This document shows, one piece after another, positions 1-9,163 of a stretch of 64,000 nucleotides of DNA (position 1 is its first letter; every line of letters starts with the position of its first letter). The notes under the pieces are model-generated. The model made no database searches. It worked only from the letters and a program-made list of their open reading frames with translations, and was not told where the DNA came from. This stretch comes from G958295645 sp965242735 (GTDB taxonomy: Bacteria; Gemmatimonadota; Gemmatimonadetes; Longimicrobiales; Gaopeijiaceae): positions 868,001 to 932,000 of the forward strand of contig OZ251497.1 in the NCBI GenBank assembly GCA_965242735.1, read 5' to 3'. Made by a program: the position numbers and the translations under genes.

Positions 1-455
1 CGCACTTCGGCGACCAGCGGCGCCAACGTGTCCTGGAAGAAGCCTTGGACCGGACGAATCCTGTCCGTCAGGTTCAGCTTGCGCAGCTTGGCCACGACGT
101 ACTCGAGGCTTGTGGACGCAAAGGTGTCGACGGGAACGGTCGAGAGTCCGATGGCTCGTTCGCGGGCCAGCTCGTCCCTTCGAAAGCCGGCGTAGCTGTC
201 GAGCGCGAACACCGGACGAGACCGGCCTTGCCTTTGCAAGTGCTTCGCCAAGTAGATCGCGGAACCGCAACGCGCCGACCCGCATTCGATGATCGCGCCC
301 GGAAGCGAGGCCACGCGGTCGGCCAGCGCATACAATTCCCGCAAGCCGGCCCCCTTCAGGTTGCTCTCGTAGCGAACGGAAGGCAAAGGGTACAGGAAGG
401 GGAACCGCAGCAGCAGCCGGCGCTTTCTGGTAAACGCGCCCGCGGCCGCGCTCAA
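1..455 (-). CDS. TylF/MycF-type SAM-dependent methyltransferase, 3' part outside window
   Basis: The visible part gives about 151 residues of a class I SAM-dependent methyltransferase resembling the macrocin O-methyltransferase (TylF) family. An arginine-rich start is followed by the SAM-binding strand and loop IIECGSARCGSAIYLAKHL and the acidic strand VFALDSYAGF. The reading frame has no ATG. The likely start is a TTG that shares its last two bases with the TGA of the upstream rhomboid gene (TTGA overlap), so translation is probably coupled. The gene runs off the left edge, so its C-terminal half and specificity cannot be judged. TylF relatives methylate sugars in antibiotics or polysaccharides. 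The substrate here is unknown. The family assignment rests on the two motifs; the start codon is inferred. Confidence 0.72.
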   Translation of the reverse strand, partial: MSAAAGAFTRKRRLLLRFPFLYPLPSVRYESNLKGAGLRELYALADRVASLPGAIIECGSARCGSAIYLAKHLQRQGRSRPVFALDSYAGFRRDELARERAIGLSTVPVDTFASTSLEYVVAKLRKLNLTDRIRPVQGFFQDTLAPLVAEV

Positions 456-1648
456 TTCGTCTTCTCCCGGCGCGACACGCGGTCCAGCAACGCCCGTTCG
501 GAGTCCGTCAGGGAGCCGATGCCGCTCGCGGAGATCTTGTCGAGCACGGCGTCCAGCGCGTCCAGTTCGGCTCGCTCCTCGGCGGCCGTCATGCGGCGCT
601 TCTCGCGTACGGGGGGCATGGGAATCGCACGCGTCTCCGTCCGGCGCACGTGGATGCGGATCGTCCGGTCGTCGCGGGCTTGGCCGCGTTCGGGGCGGGG
701 GCTGCCGTGCCTGGGGCCTTGGCGGGCTTGGCCTCGTCCCGGCTCGCTTGGCTTCGCTGCGGCCCCGGCCGACCTGGACGCCGGTGGACGGGTCTCCGGC
801 GGCCGTCCGGTCTCGGTCTCTTCTCCGGGCTTCATCCGCGCCAGCCAAGCGGCGGCCCGCAGCGTGAAGGCGTCGTAACGGGCCCGCAGGCCGGGACCGT
901 CGCCCGCCGGGCGGAAGCCGAAGCCCGAGCCGCCCCGGCGCCGCAAGCGTCCGCGCCGACCCCGTTCGGCGGCCCCTCGGGTTGCGGCCCGGCCGGCATG
1001 GGTTGCCGTCGCGCGGCCGGTCCGGCCGGCGCCCGCGTCTCCCCAGCGCACCGGCGCCCGGCCGCTCTTGACGAGCAGGAAGCCAGTGACGACGCCGCCG
1101 AAGTGCGCCAAGTGCGCGATCCCGTCGCGGCCCGGCCCGAGGGCGCTCGCGAGCGTGAGCGCGGCGAGGAAGCCGACGACCCATTTGGCCCGGACGGGCA
1201 CGACGCCCCAGACGTGGATGGGGGCGTCGGGCCAAGCCATCGCGAAGGCCAGCATGATGCCGTAGCACGCGGCGGACGCCCCCACGATCGAAGCGTCGGC
1301 GAAGAGGAAGCTCAGCGCCACGCCGCCCAGGCCGCAGACCAAGTAGAACTTGATGAAGAAGTCCGAGCCCCACCGGCGTTCCAGAGGCGGGCCGAAGAAG
1401 AAGATCACCAGCATGTTCATGAGCAGGTGCCAGAGGCCGGCGTGCACGAACATGTAGGTGAGCATTCCCCAGGGACGCTCCAGCAGGCGGCTGGGCGAGA
1501 ACGCGAACAGGTCGGCCATGGTACCGATGCCGACCGCGGCCGTCACCAGGAAGACGGCGGCGTTGGCCGTGAGCAGGCGCTTGACCCACGGCGTCGCGCG
1601 AAGGCCGCCGCCGACTCCGCCGAACGGCGGACCGATGGTTTGTCGCAT
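452..1648 (-). CDS. Rhomboid family intramembrane serine protease with long C-terminal tail
   Basis: Polytopic membrane protein of 398 residues. The first 190 residues hold about six hydrophobic segments and the rhomboid catalytic elements: H74 and N78 in HLLMNM, the nucleophile S125 in GASAACYG, and H182 in HLAHFGG. Rhomboids cleave transmembrane helices of other membrane proteins. A Pro/Arg/Gly-rich cytoplasmic tail follows, ending in a predicted helical segment (about the last 50 residues, LDALDAVLDKI then SLTDSERALLDRV) of a type often seen at the end of such rhomboids. The start at 1648 was chosen over one 29 codons upstream because AGGGAG lies about 9 bases before it. Downstream of ddl with a 41-base gap; its stop overlaps the TTG of the methyltransferase gene. 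Confidence 0.9.
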   Translation of the reverse strand: MRQTIGPPFGGVGGGLRATPWVKRLLTANAAVFLVTAAVGIGTMADLFAFSPSRLLERPWGMLTYMFVHAGLWHLLMNMLVIFFFGPPLERRWGSDFFIKFYLVCGLGGVALSFLFADASIVGASAACYGIMLAFAMAWPDAPIHVWGVVPVRAKWVVGFLAALTLASALGPGRDGIAHLAHFGGVVTGFLLVKSGRAPVRWGDAGAGRTGRATATHAGRAATRGAAERGRRGRLRRRGGSGFGFRPAGDGPGLRARYDAFTLRAAAWLARMKPGEETETGRPPETRPPASRSAGAAAKPSEPGRGQARQGPRHGSPRPERGQARDDRTIRIHVRRTETRAIPMPPVREKRRMTAAEERAELDALDAVLDKISASGIGSLTDSERALLDRVSRREKTN

Positions 1649-1689
1649 GGAGCGGTTCTCCCTCTGGGGCTGTCGGCGACGGGCCGCGG

Positions 1690-2736
1690 CTATCGGAGAC
1701 CGGCTTGCAGTCCCGCCCTGGATATTCTGTCGCACAGGGCCGGAAAATCAATCCCCGCGGCTTGCGCGGCCTTGGGCAGGAGGCTGGCGGCGGTGAGTCC
1801 GGGCAGGGCGTTGGCCTCCAGGCACCAGGGCCGCCCGGCTTCGTCGACCAGGAAGTCGACTCGCGAGAAGTGCTGAAGCCGCAGCGCGCGGTGCACGCGC
1901 CGGGCGACCGACTGAAGTTGGGCTGCCAGCTGCTGCGGAATGCGCGCTGGAGCCGTCTCGACGGCCATGCCGGGCTCGTACTTGCACCGAAAGTCGAAGA
2001 AGTCGCTCGCCGGTTCGATCTCGACCACGGGCAACGCTTCCTCTTCCAAGATGCCCACGGTGAACTCGCGGCCCTTCACGTAGCGTTCGTACATCGCCTC
2101 GCCGTTCGAGTCCGCCGCCCGTTCGGCGGCCGCCTCCGCTTCGCCGGCGGACGAGACCACCGCCAAGCGGACCGAAGAGCCCCCCGCCACGGGCTTGACC
2201 ACCAGCGGCAGGCCCAGCCTTCGCGCCGCCAACTCGCCGGCCCCCGCGCCCACCATCCAGTCGGGAGTCGCCACGCCCGCGTCTCGAAGCAGCCGCTTCG
2301 ACAGGTCCTTGTCCATGGCGAGCGCGCACGCGGCCGGACCGCTGCCGGCGTAGGGAATCCCGGACGCCTGCAGCACCGCCTGCACGGTTCCGTCCTCGCC
2401 GGCCCCGCCGTGCAGCGCGAGAAAGGCCACGTCCGCGTCCCGCAGCACGCCGTTCGCCGCGCGCAAGCCCGACGCGACGGCCCCCGGCCCCCAAGTCCCG
2501 GCGGAAGCGTCCGCGTCCGAAATACCCGCCGCGAGGATGCGGGCCTCGTCCTCCTCCGGCACGACGCCCGCCACCGGATCCACGCACGCGACTTCGTGGC
2601 CGGCCTCGCGCAGTGCCGCGGCCACTTGGCAGCCGCTCGCCAGCGACACGCCGCGCTCCTCGGACGCGCCGCCCATCAAGACGGCGATGCGCAGCGGCCG
2701 CCCGGCCTCGCGGCCGTTCGAGGCCCGGCCGCTCAA
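1690..2736 (-). CDS. ddl: D-alanine--D-alanine ligase
   Basis: Encodes about 348 residues of an ATP-grasp ligase that joins two D-alanines for peptidoglycan precursors in the cytoplasm. Visible family marks are the N-terminal IAVLMGGASEERGVSL, HGGAGEDGTVQ, the ATP-grasp strand PLVVKPVAGGSS, and the C-terminal EANALPGLTAASLLP that supplies metal ligands. The only sensible start is a TTG whose last two bases begin the TGA of the upstream CBS-domain enzyme. The nearest ATG lies inside the conserved first strand and would remove part of the fold. Length matches the family. The overlap implies coupling with the cysteine synthase upstream and co-transcription with the rhomboid gene downstream. Confidence 0.93.
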   Translation of the reverse strand: MSGRASNGREAGRPLRIAVLMGGASEERGVSLASGCQVAAALREAGHEVACVDPVAGVVPEEDEARILAAGISDADASAGTWGPGAVASGLRAANGVLRDADVAFLALHGGAGEDGTVQAVLQASGIPYAGSGPAACALAMDKDLSKRLLRDAGVATPDWMVGAGAGELAARRLGLPLVVKPVAGGSSVRLAVVSSAGEAEAAAERAADSNGEAMYERYVKGREFTVGILEEEALPVVEIEPASDFFDFRCKYEPGMAVETAPARIPQQLAAQLQSVARRVHRALRLQHFSRVDFLVDEAGRPWCLEANALPGLTAASLLPKAAQAAGIDFPALCDRISRAGLQAGLR

Positions 2737-4298
2737 GGCACGGCGGCCAGCAGCCGCACCAGGTCGTAGCGGGTCAGAATGCCGTCCAGCTTGCCGTTGG
2801 ACCGGACGAGGACCGCGTGCGCGCCGCCCGTCAACAGCCGCTTCGCCTCCTGCGAATCGACGGCTTGGTCCAACACCGGATACGGCTCCGCCATGACCGA
2901 TTCGAGGGACCGGTCCAGCACGGACTGATCTTCCAGCACGCGCATCATGAGGCCGCGCTCGCTCACGCTGCCCACGCAGTTGTCGCCCACCACGACGGGC
3001 AGCTGCGACACGTTGTGGCTCGACATGGTGGAAACGGCCGTGCGAACCGACGCGGACGGACGCGTGGAGACCAGTCCCGGCAGGCGCTCCAGCTTGGAAG
3101 CGAGCATCTCCGCCACGGTCGACCGGCCCGGCTCGAGGAAGCCGTTGTTGCGCATCCACTCGTCGTCGTACTGCTTGGTGAGGTAGCGCTCGCCCCAGTC
3201 GCAGAGCACGGCCACGACGCAGGCGTCCGGGTCGTCGAGGCGGCGGGCCCGCTCGACGGCCGCATGCACGATCAGGCCGCTCGATCCCCCCACGAAGAGC
3301 CCTTCTTCGGTCGCGAGGCGGCGCGCCATGCGAAAGGCGGCCCCGTCGGCGACCGTCACGCACTCGTCCACGTACTGGAGATCGAGGGCGCCGGGAATCT
3401 TGTCGTTGCCCAGGCCCTCCACCTGGTAGGGCTCCGACGGCCCGAGTTCGCCCGTGGCGTGAAAGCCCGAGATGACCGAGCCCGCCGGATCCACGCCGAT
3501 CACGCGCACGGCCGGATTGCGTTCCTTGAGGTACTTTCCCGCGCCCGAGATGGTCCCGCCCGTGCCGGCGCCGGCGAAGAAGTGCGTGACGGCGCCGCCG
3601 GTCTGCTCCCAGAGCTCGGGGCCGGTCGTGCGGTAGTGGGCTTCGGGGTTGACGAGGTTGTAGAACTGGTCGGCGAGGAAGGCGTTGGGCGCGGACTCCG
3701 CGATGGCCTTGGCGCGGTTGGCGTAGTGGTCGGGATGATCGGGCGGCACGGCGGTCGGCGTGACCACCACTTCTGCGCCGAAGGCGCGCAACAGCTTCAC
3801 CTTCTCGAGGCTCATCTTGTCCGGAAGCGTGAAGACGCACTTGTAGCCCTTGATGGCGGCGGCCATGGCCAGCGCCAAGCCGGTGTTTCCGGACGTGGCC
3901 TCCACGATCACGCCGCCGGGGCGCAGCAGGCCGGCTTCTTCGGCGGCCTCGATCATGGCCGCGCCGATGCGGTCCTTGACGGAGCCGCCTGGGTTCATGA
4001 ACTCGGCCTTGCCGTAGATGGGCGTGCGCGTCCGGTCCCCGACGCGGTTCAGCCGAACGAGCGGGGTCCAGCCCACCATTTCCAGGACGTTGGCGCACGG
4101 CCGACGGCGCGGGGGCGGGGCGCTCGGTGTCCGGGAGGGGACTGTCGCAGCGTCCACCGCGCTCGGAGCGCCCCTGCCCGTCGAGCCTGGGCGCGGGCTC
4201 GTCGTTCGGTTGGGCCCGGTCTCCCCGTCCGCGGCGCCCGGCTCGCCTCCGCCTGTCCGGCGCGGGCGCGCGATCGGCGCACGGGATGACTCCGTCAT
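2733..4298 (-). CDS. PLP-dependent cysteine synthase/cystathionine beta-synthase with CBS-domain pair
   Basis: A 521-residue enzyme of fold-type II. Residues 1 to about 68 are a Pro/Arg/Ser/Thr-rich extension. About 70 to 390 is the PLP domain, with Schiff-base lysine K108 in NPGGSVKDR, the substrate loop EATSGNTG and the phosphate loop GAGTGGTISG. The last 130 residues form a CBS pair (VRTAVSTMSSHNVSQLPVV, then KLDGILTRYDLVRLL). It makes either cysteine from an activated serine or cystathionine from serine plus homocysteine; sequence alone does not decide. The CBS pair suggests nucleotide or SAM control. The ATG at 4298 overlaps the upstream TGA (ATGA), and the stop overlaps ddl. The long N-terminal extension is unusual. 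Confidence 0.9.
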   Translation of the reverse strand: MTESSRAPIARPRRTGGGEPGAADGETGPNRTTSPRPGSTGRGAPSAVDAATVPSRTPSAPPPRRRPCANVLEMVGWTPLVRLNRVGDRTRTPIYGKAEFMNPGGSVKDRIGAAMIEAAEEAGLLRPGGVIVEATSGNTGLALAMAAAIKGYKCVFTLPDKMSLEKVKLLRAFGAEVVVTPTAVPPDHPDHYANRAKAIAESAPNAFLADQFYNLVNPEAHYRTTGPELWEQTGGAVTHFFAGAGTGGTISGAGKYLKERNPAVRVIGVDPAGSVISGFHATGELGPSEPYQVEGLGNDKIPGALDLQYVDECVTVADGAAFRMARRLATEEGLFVGGSSGLIVHAAVERARRLDDPDACVVAVLCDWGERYLTKQYDDEWMRNNGFLEPGRSTVAEMLASKLERLPGLVSTRPSASVRTAVSTMSSHNVSQLPVVVGDNCVGSVSERGLMMRVLEDQSVLDRSLESVMAEPYPVLDQAVDSQEAKRLLTGGAHAVLVRSNGKLDGILTRYDLVRLLAAVP

Positions 4299-4756
4299 CG
4301 CGTCGGGCCGACGGGAGGAGGCGCCGACGAGTCTCGAGGCGCAGCGTCCGGAGCGCCGGCTTCTTCGGCGGCCGTCCCCGTCTCCGTCCCCGCGGCCGCC
4401 GAGTTCCCGAATCGCACCGGCACGTCCACCCAAGCCGACACGGGCCGGCCGCCCCGGACCGCCGGCTCGAAGGTCATGCGGCGGGCTCCATGCACGGCCG
4501 CGGAATCCAGGCCCGGATGGCCGCTGCTCTGGGCCACTTCCACGCTGTCGACCTGGCCCTCCGGGTCGACCAAGAGTCGCAGCGCCGTCGTCCCCGCGAC
4601 GCCCGCGGCGGCCAAGTGGCGCGGATGCTCCACCGCGCTCTCCGTCGCTCGCAGCGCCGGCGGCTTGATCTCGTCTCCCGCGCAGCTTGCTCCGGCCCAG
4701 GCGCATGCGACGGCGATCCAAGCCCCCGGCCCGCGGCCCGCTCGGCTGCCGATCAT
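4295..4756 (-). CDS. Secreted TonB C-terminal-domain protein
   Basis: Encodes 153 residues: a hydrophobic N-terminal segment with a Cys (WIAVACAWAGASCAGDE, signal peptide or lipoprotein-like), then a TonB C-terminal fold (TTALRLLVDPEGQVDSVEVAQSSGHPGLDSAA, then MTFEPAVRGGRPVSAWVDVPVRF). The YTPTEV-like proline-rich spacer of an energy-transducing TonB is absent. It may therefore be a periplasmic single-domain relative and not a full transducer. It sits 8 bases downstream of mutS and overlaps the cysteine synthase start by four bases. Role unknown. A complete ExbB/ExbD/TonB set is encoded elsewhere in the window (29181-31468). Confidence 0.78.
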   Translation of the reverse strand: MIGSRAGRGPGAWIAVACAWAGASCAGDEIKPPALRATESAVEHPRHLAAAGVAGTTALRLLVDPEGQVDSVEVAQSSGHPGLDSAAVHGARRMTFEPAVRGGRPVSAWVDVPVRFGNSAAAGTETGTAAEEAGAPDAAPRDSSAPPPVGPTR

Positions 4757-4764
4757 GCTGGAAT

Positions 4765-7361
4765 CTACAAGTCCCGGCGAAGCTCGTGGAGCAGTTCCAA
4801 GGCCGCCATCGGGGTCGTCTCGTCGGGGTTCGCCTCTCGCAGCTTGGCCAGCGCCGGATGCTCCGCTCCGAACAGCGGCAGCTGGTCGTGGCGGTCCGGA
4901 GACTTCGGCGGCCTTGCGCCCCGTCCCAGTCCCCGTCCTTCGGGCGACGCCGCGTGGGCCCCTTCCAGCTCGGCCAGCAACTGCTTGGCCCGCTCGATCA
5001 TGTGGCTCGGAAATCCCGCCAAGCGGGCGACCTGTATGCCATAGGACCGGTCCGCGCCTCCGGCCTCCAACCGGCGCAGGAAGAGAATGCGGTCGCCCGA
5101 CTCGCGCACCGCCACGTTCAGGTTCTTCACGCAGGGGAGCAGGTCCGCCAGCTGCGTGAGCTCGTGGTAGTGGGTGGCGAAGATGGCCTTGGCGCGCACG
5201 TGATCGTGCAAGTGTTCGGTGACGGCCCAGGCGATGGCCACGCCGTCGTAGGTGGACGTGCCGCGGCCGATCTCGTCCAGAAGCACCAGGCTGTGCTCCG
5301 TCGCGCCGTGGACGATGGCGGCCGTCTCGTTCATCTCCACCATGAACGTGGACTGGCCGCGCACCAAGCTGTCGGACGCGCCCACGCGGGTGAACACGCG
5401 GTCGCAGATGCCGATGCGCGCGCGGTCGGCAGGCACGAAGGAGCCCGCCTGAGCCATCACCTGCACGAGGCCGACTTGGCGCAGCACGGTGCTCTTGCCG
5501 GCCATGTTGGACCGGTCAGCACGACGATGCGCGATTCCTCGTCCAGGCGGATGTCGTTGGGGATGAAGTCTTCGCGGACCATCGCTTCGACGACGGGGTG
5601 GCGGCCTGCCTCCATGTCCAGGGCGAACTCCGTGGTGACCTCGGGGCGCACGTACGAGCGGCGGCGCGCCACGTCGGCCAAGGCGGCCAGGACGTCCAGC
5701 TCGGCGACGGCCCGGCTGGTGGCGCGAATGCGGGACACGGACGCCGACAGCTCTTCGCGGACCTGCGAGAACAGGGTCCTCTCCAGGCGGGCGATGTTCT
5801 CTTCGGCGCCGAAGACCTTGTCTTCCCATTCCTTGAGTTCGGGCGTGAAGAAGCGCTCCGCGTTGGTGAGCGTCTGCCTGCGGGCGAAGCGTTCGGGCAC
5901 GCGGCCGAGGTTCGGCTTGGTGACCTCCAGGAAGTAGCCGAACACTTTGTTGTAGCCGACCTTGAGCGAAGCGATGCCGGTCCGCTTCCGCTCTCGGGCC
6001 TGCAGGCCGGCGATGAAGTCGCGCGCGCCGTCGCACATGGCCCGCAGCTCGTCCAGGCGTCGGTCGAAGCCCTTGCGGATCACGCCGCCGTCCGCCAGCG
6101 TCGCGGGGGCGTCTTCGGCAAGCGCCCGCTCGATCAGGGCGGACAAGTCCTGAAGCGGGTCCATGCCGCTCACGAGCGCGGCCAGGGCGGGGCTTGCCAG
6201 TCCTTCGCCTGCCTGAAGCAAGCCGGGGATCTGCCGCAGCGACAAGCCCAGTCCGGAGACTTCCCGGGGAGCGGCGCGGGCCGATCCGATCCTGGCGCCG
6301 AGCCGGTCGAGGTCGCGGATGTCGGCGAGGCAGGACCGCAGGCCCTGTCTGGCGTCGGGCGAGTCGTGAAGCTCGGCCACGGCTTCCTGCCGCCTCCGAA
6401 TGCGGACCGGATCGAGGAGCGGGCGGAGCAGCCAAGCTCGGAGCAGGCGCCCTCCCATCGGCGTCACCGTGGCGTCCAGGACCGAAAGCAGGCATTCGTT
6501 TCCGTCGTAGGGGCGCAGCGGCTCGACCAGCTCCAGATTTCGGCGCGTCATCGAATCGAGAGTCATGACGGTGTCCGAGCGCTGGATCCGGGGCGCTTGC
6601 AGGTGCTTGGCCGAACCCGGGCGAACGTCTTCGACGTAGGCCACCAACGCGCCGGCGGCGCGGATCAGGGCCTCGTCGCCCTTTTGGAAGCCGAAGCCGT
6701 CGAGCGACTGCACGCCGTAGCGGCGCACAAGCTCCTCGCGCCCAGTCTCGGCGTCGAAGGCCCAGTCCGGCCGCAACGTGCGCGGGACCGTCGCATGTTC
6801 TCCGCCGGCCATCAGCCCTTCCGCCGATTCGGGCAGCAGGACTTCGGCGGGCTCGAGCCGCTCCATCTCGCCCGCGAGCGCGCCGGTGGCCGCTTCCAGG
6901 AGCACCATCTCGCCCGTGGAGACGTCGAGAGCCGCGATGCCGGTGGCCTGGCCGTCCGGCACCAGGGCCACGACGAAGTTGTTGCGCTTCGCGTCCAGCA
7001 GCGCGTCCGAGACGACGGTGCCCGGCGTCACCGTCTCCACGACTTCGCGCTGGACCAGCCCCTTGGCCTCGGCCGGATCCTCCACCTGCTCGCAGATCGC
7101 GACGCGCTTCCCCAGCTTCACGAGGCGCGCCAAGTACTCGTCGAGCGCCTTTGCGGGCACGCCGGCGAGGGGGACCCGTCCCGCGTTCCCGTTGTTGCGC
7201 GACGTGAGCGTGATGCCCAGGAGCCGGGCGCCTTCCTCGGCGTCGCCGAAGAACATCTCGTAGAAGTCGCCGACCCGGAAGAACAGCAACGCGTCGCGAT
7301 GGCGCGCCTTGACATCGCGCCATTGCCGCATCAGCGGCGTGTCGTTGGCGGTCGGAAGCAT
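4765..7361 (-). pseudogene. mutS: DNA mismatch repair protein MutS, frameshifted in the P-loop
   Basis: MutS recognises mismatches and starts strand-directed repair with MutL. The N-terminal frame (from ATG at 7361) carries the mismatch-reading motif GDFYEMF and the connector, lever and clamp domains (LKVGYNKVFGYFLEV). It then reads LTGPTWPARAPCC and stops after 634 residues. The C-terminal frame resumes exactly with NMAGKST, GRGTSTYDG and FATHYHELT and continues to 4765. Adding one G at the GG at 5509-5510 (one C on the coding strand) restores LTGPNMAGKS and a full-length 865-residue protein. As given, the product lacks the ATPase. A real lesion would make a mutator strain; a one-base assembly error is the other explanation. 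A promoter at 7411-7439 precedes it. Confidence 0.9.
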
Positions 7362-7410
7362 GGTTTGGGATGCCGTCGCGTCCGTTGCAATTTAGACGTT
7401 GCTGAAGGCC

Positions 7411-7439
7411 AGCATACGGCCGGCGGCGCGGTTTCTCAA
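7411..7439 (-). promoter_or_regulatory. Sigma-70-type promoter for mutS
   Basis: Read on the minus strand there is TTGAGA (7439-7434), a 17-base spacer and TATGCT (7416-7411). The expected transcript would begin near 7404, about 43 bases before the mutS ATG at 7361. It lies in the 153-base gap after modC, so mutS need not depend on the mod promoter. Called by eye from consensus match only. Confidence 0.5.
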
Positions 7440-7514
7440 GTTTGACCGGCACGGCGCCGCCAAACCGCAACGGAAATGCCCCGGGGTGCAGCGCAACAAA
7501 TGTCCGGTCTTGTG

Positions 7515-8267
7515 CTACGCGCCGGTCGCGCCGTCGCCGCCCGGCGACAGCGAAAAAAATTCGGCGACGAAGTCGTTGGCGGGTTGCGCGGCGACGGCGG
7601 CGGGGGAGCCGGTCTGGCAGACGGTCCCGCGGTCCAGGACGTAGACCGAGGCGGGGGCGAGGGCCTGAACGTCGCGCGCGTCGTGCGTGGCCACGATCGC
7701 AGGAACGGCGCGCCGCAGCAGATGGCGCGCCAGGAACCCCCGCATGTCGCGGCGGGCGGCGGGATCCAGGGCGGCGAGCGGCTCGTCGAGCAGGAGCAGA
7801 TCGGGTTCCGTCACCAAGGCGCGGGCCAGCGCCACGCGTTGCCGCTCGCCGCCGGACAGGACCTCGGGAAGACGGTCGGCGAAGCGGGCGCATCCCATCT
7901 CCTCGAGCATCGCGCTCGCGGCGAGGCGGCGCTCGGGCTGCGCCATGCTTCCCCCGCGCCCTGCGAGCCCGAACGCGACGTTGGCCGCGACCGTGAGATG
8001 CGGAAAGAGCCCGCAGCCTTGGGGCACGTACGCCACGCGCCGCGCTTCGGGCGGCAGCCGAACGCCCGTCTCGGAATCGGCCAGGACGCGTCCGCCGACT
8101 TCGATTCGTCCCTTGAAGGCCTCGTGAGCGCCTGCGAACGCCCGCAGCAGGGTCGTCTTGCCCGATCCGTTGGGCCCGACGACGACCACGGGCGCGCGTC
8201 CGCCTTCCAGCGCCGCCTCCAGGAGGAACGCGCCCGCCCGGACGCGCAAGTCGGCGCGCCATCGCAC
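7515..8267 (-). CDS. modC: Molybdate ABC transporter ATP-binding protein ModC
   Basis: A 250-residue ABC ATPase with Walker A GPNGSGKTT (residues 31-39), signature LSGGERQRVALARAL and Walker B LLLLDEPLAALDP. It energises molybdate (or tungstate) uptake together with ModA and ModB encoded just upstream. It ends soon after the ATPase fold, so the C-terminal molybdate-binding TOBE (MOP) domain of E. coli ModC is missing. Internal feedback by bound oxyanion is therefore not expected. The GTG start lies 2 bases after the modB stop; a CTG overlapping that stop is the alternative. Confidence 0.88.
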   Translation of the reverse strand: MRWRADLRVRAGAFLLEAALEGGRAPVVVVGPNGSGKTTLLRAFAGAHEAFKGRIEVGGRVLADSETGVRLPPEARRVAYVPQGCGLFPHLTVAANVAFGLAGRGGSMAQPERRLAASAMLEEMGCARFADRLPEVLSGGERQRVALARALVTEPDLLLLDEPLAALDPAARRDMRGFLARHLLRRAVPAIVATHDARDVQALAPASVYVLDRGTVCQTGSPAAVAAQPANDFVAEFFSLSPGGDGATGA

Positions 8268-8269
8268 GG

Positions 8270-9163
8270 TCAGGCTTCCCGGGGCCGGGCGCCGCTCGCC
8301 GCGCCGAAGCGGCGGGCCAGCGCCGCGGGCACGGCCCGCAGCGCCAAGAGCAGCAGCGCGCCGGCGCCGGCGAGCGCGAGAGCCAGGGCGACGGCGACCT
8401 TGGTGTCGGCCTCCAGGGCGGTGTAGATCGCCAGCGGCAGCGTCTGCGTGGACCCGGCGAGGTTGCCCGCGAACAGGAGCGTTGCGCCGAATTCCCCCAG
8501 CGCCCGCGCCCACGAGAGCGCGGCCCCGGCGGCGAGCCCCGGCAGCGCCAGCGGCGCCGCCACTCGCAGGAACGCGCCGGCCGGCGACTGGCCCAGCGTG
8601 CGCGCCACGATCAGAAGGTCGGGGTCCGTGCGCCGAAACGCCGCCGCCGCGCCCTGCACGTAGAAGGGGGCCGAGACCACCACCTGGGCCAGCACGACGG
8701 CGGTCGTCGTGAAGGGGAGCTGCAGGCCGAAGGGGGCGAGCAGCGGACTGAACAGGCCGTTGCGTCCGAAGCCCTCGAGGAGAGCCAGCCCGACGACGGC
8801 CGGCGGCACCACGACGGGGAGAGCCACCACGATCTCGGCGGCGCGGACCACCTTGCCGTCGCGCGTCGCCATCCACCAGGCCAGCGGCGTGCCCGCCGCC
8901 AAGATCGCGACCATGCTGGCGACGGTCGTCTGCGCGCTCAGGCGCAGCGCCGGCCAGAAGAGCGGATCGCGCGCGCCCTGCGCCAAGTCGCCCAGAGAGG
9001 AGGCCGTGACGAGGGCCGCCAGCGGCGCCGCCAGGAGCGCCAGCATCGGCATCGCGGCCAGCGCCGCGCCGCGCCCGGCCAGGAAAGTCGCCGCCGCGCC
9101 GCGCCCGGCCGGCAAGACCGCGGCCGCGCCGGGCCGCTCGCCGGGCGCGCCCCCGTTCCTCAC
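8270..9163 (-). CDS. modB: Molybdate ABC transporter permease ModB
   Basis: A 297-residue inner-membrane permease with several hydrophobic helices (MPMLALLAAPLAALVTA, EIVVALPVVVPPAVVGLALL). The cytoplasmic EAA loop that docks on ModC is visible as AGAALSWARALGEFGATLLFAG. GTG at 9163 is chosen because it overlaps the modA stop by four bases (GTGA). Starting further upstream would put a long charged extension inside modA. The first 40 residues are Ala/Gly/Arg-rich and poorly conserved in look. Forms the membrane channel of the ModABC importer. Confidence 0.9.
   Translation of the reverse strand: MRNGGAPGERPGAAAVLPAGRGAAATFLAGRGAALAAMPMLALLAAPLAALVTASSLGDLAQGARDPLFWPALRLSAQTTVASMVAILAAGTPLAWWMATRDGKVVRAAEIVVALPVVVPPAVVGLALLEGFGRNGLFSPLLAPFGLQLPFTTTAVVLAQVVVSAPFYVQGAAAAFRRTDPDLLIVARTLGQSPAGAFLRVAAPLALPGLAAGAALSWARALGEFGATLLFAGNLAGSTQTLPLAIYTALEADTKVAVALALALAGAGALLLLALRAVPAALARRFGAASGARPREA

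Noticed and set aside
452..1735. Longer rhomboid start at 1735
   Set aside because: The extra 29 residues are Arg/Gln-rich and lack a ribosome site, while AGGGAG is placed well for 1648.
4765..8262. A 1165-codon fused protein from modC region into mutS
   Set aside because: Its first two thirds are out of frame with both modC and the MutS N-terminal half; only the final third matches MutS, which the one-base deletion explains.
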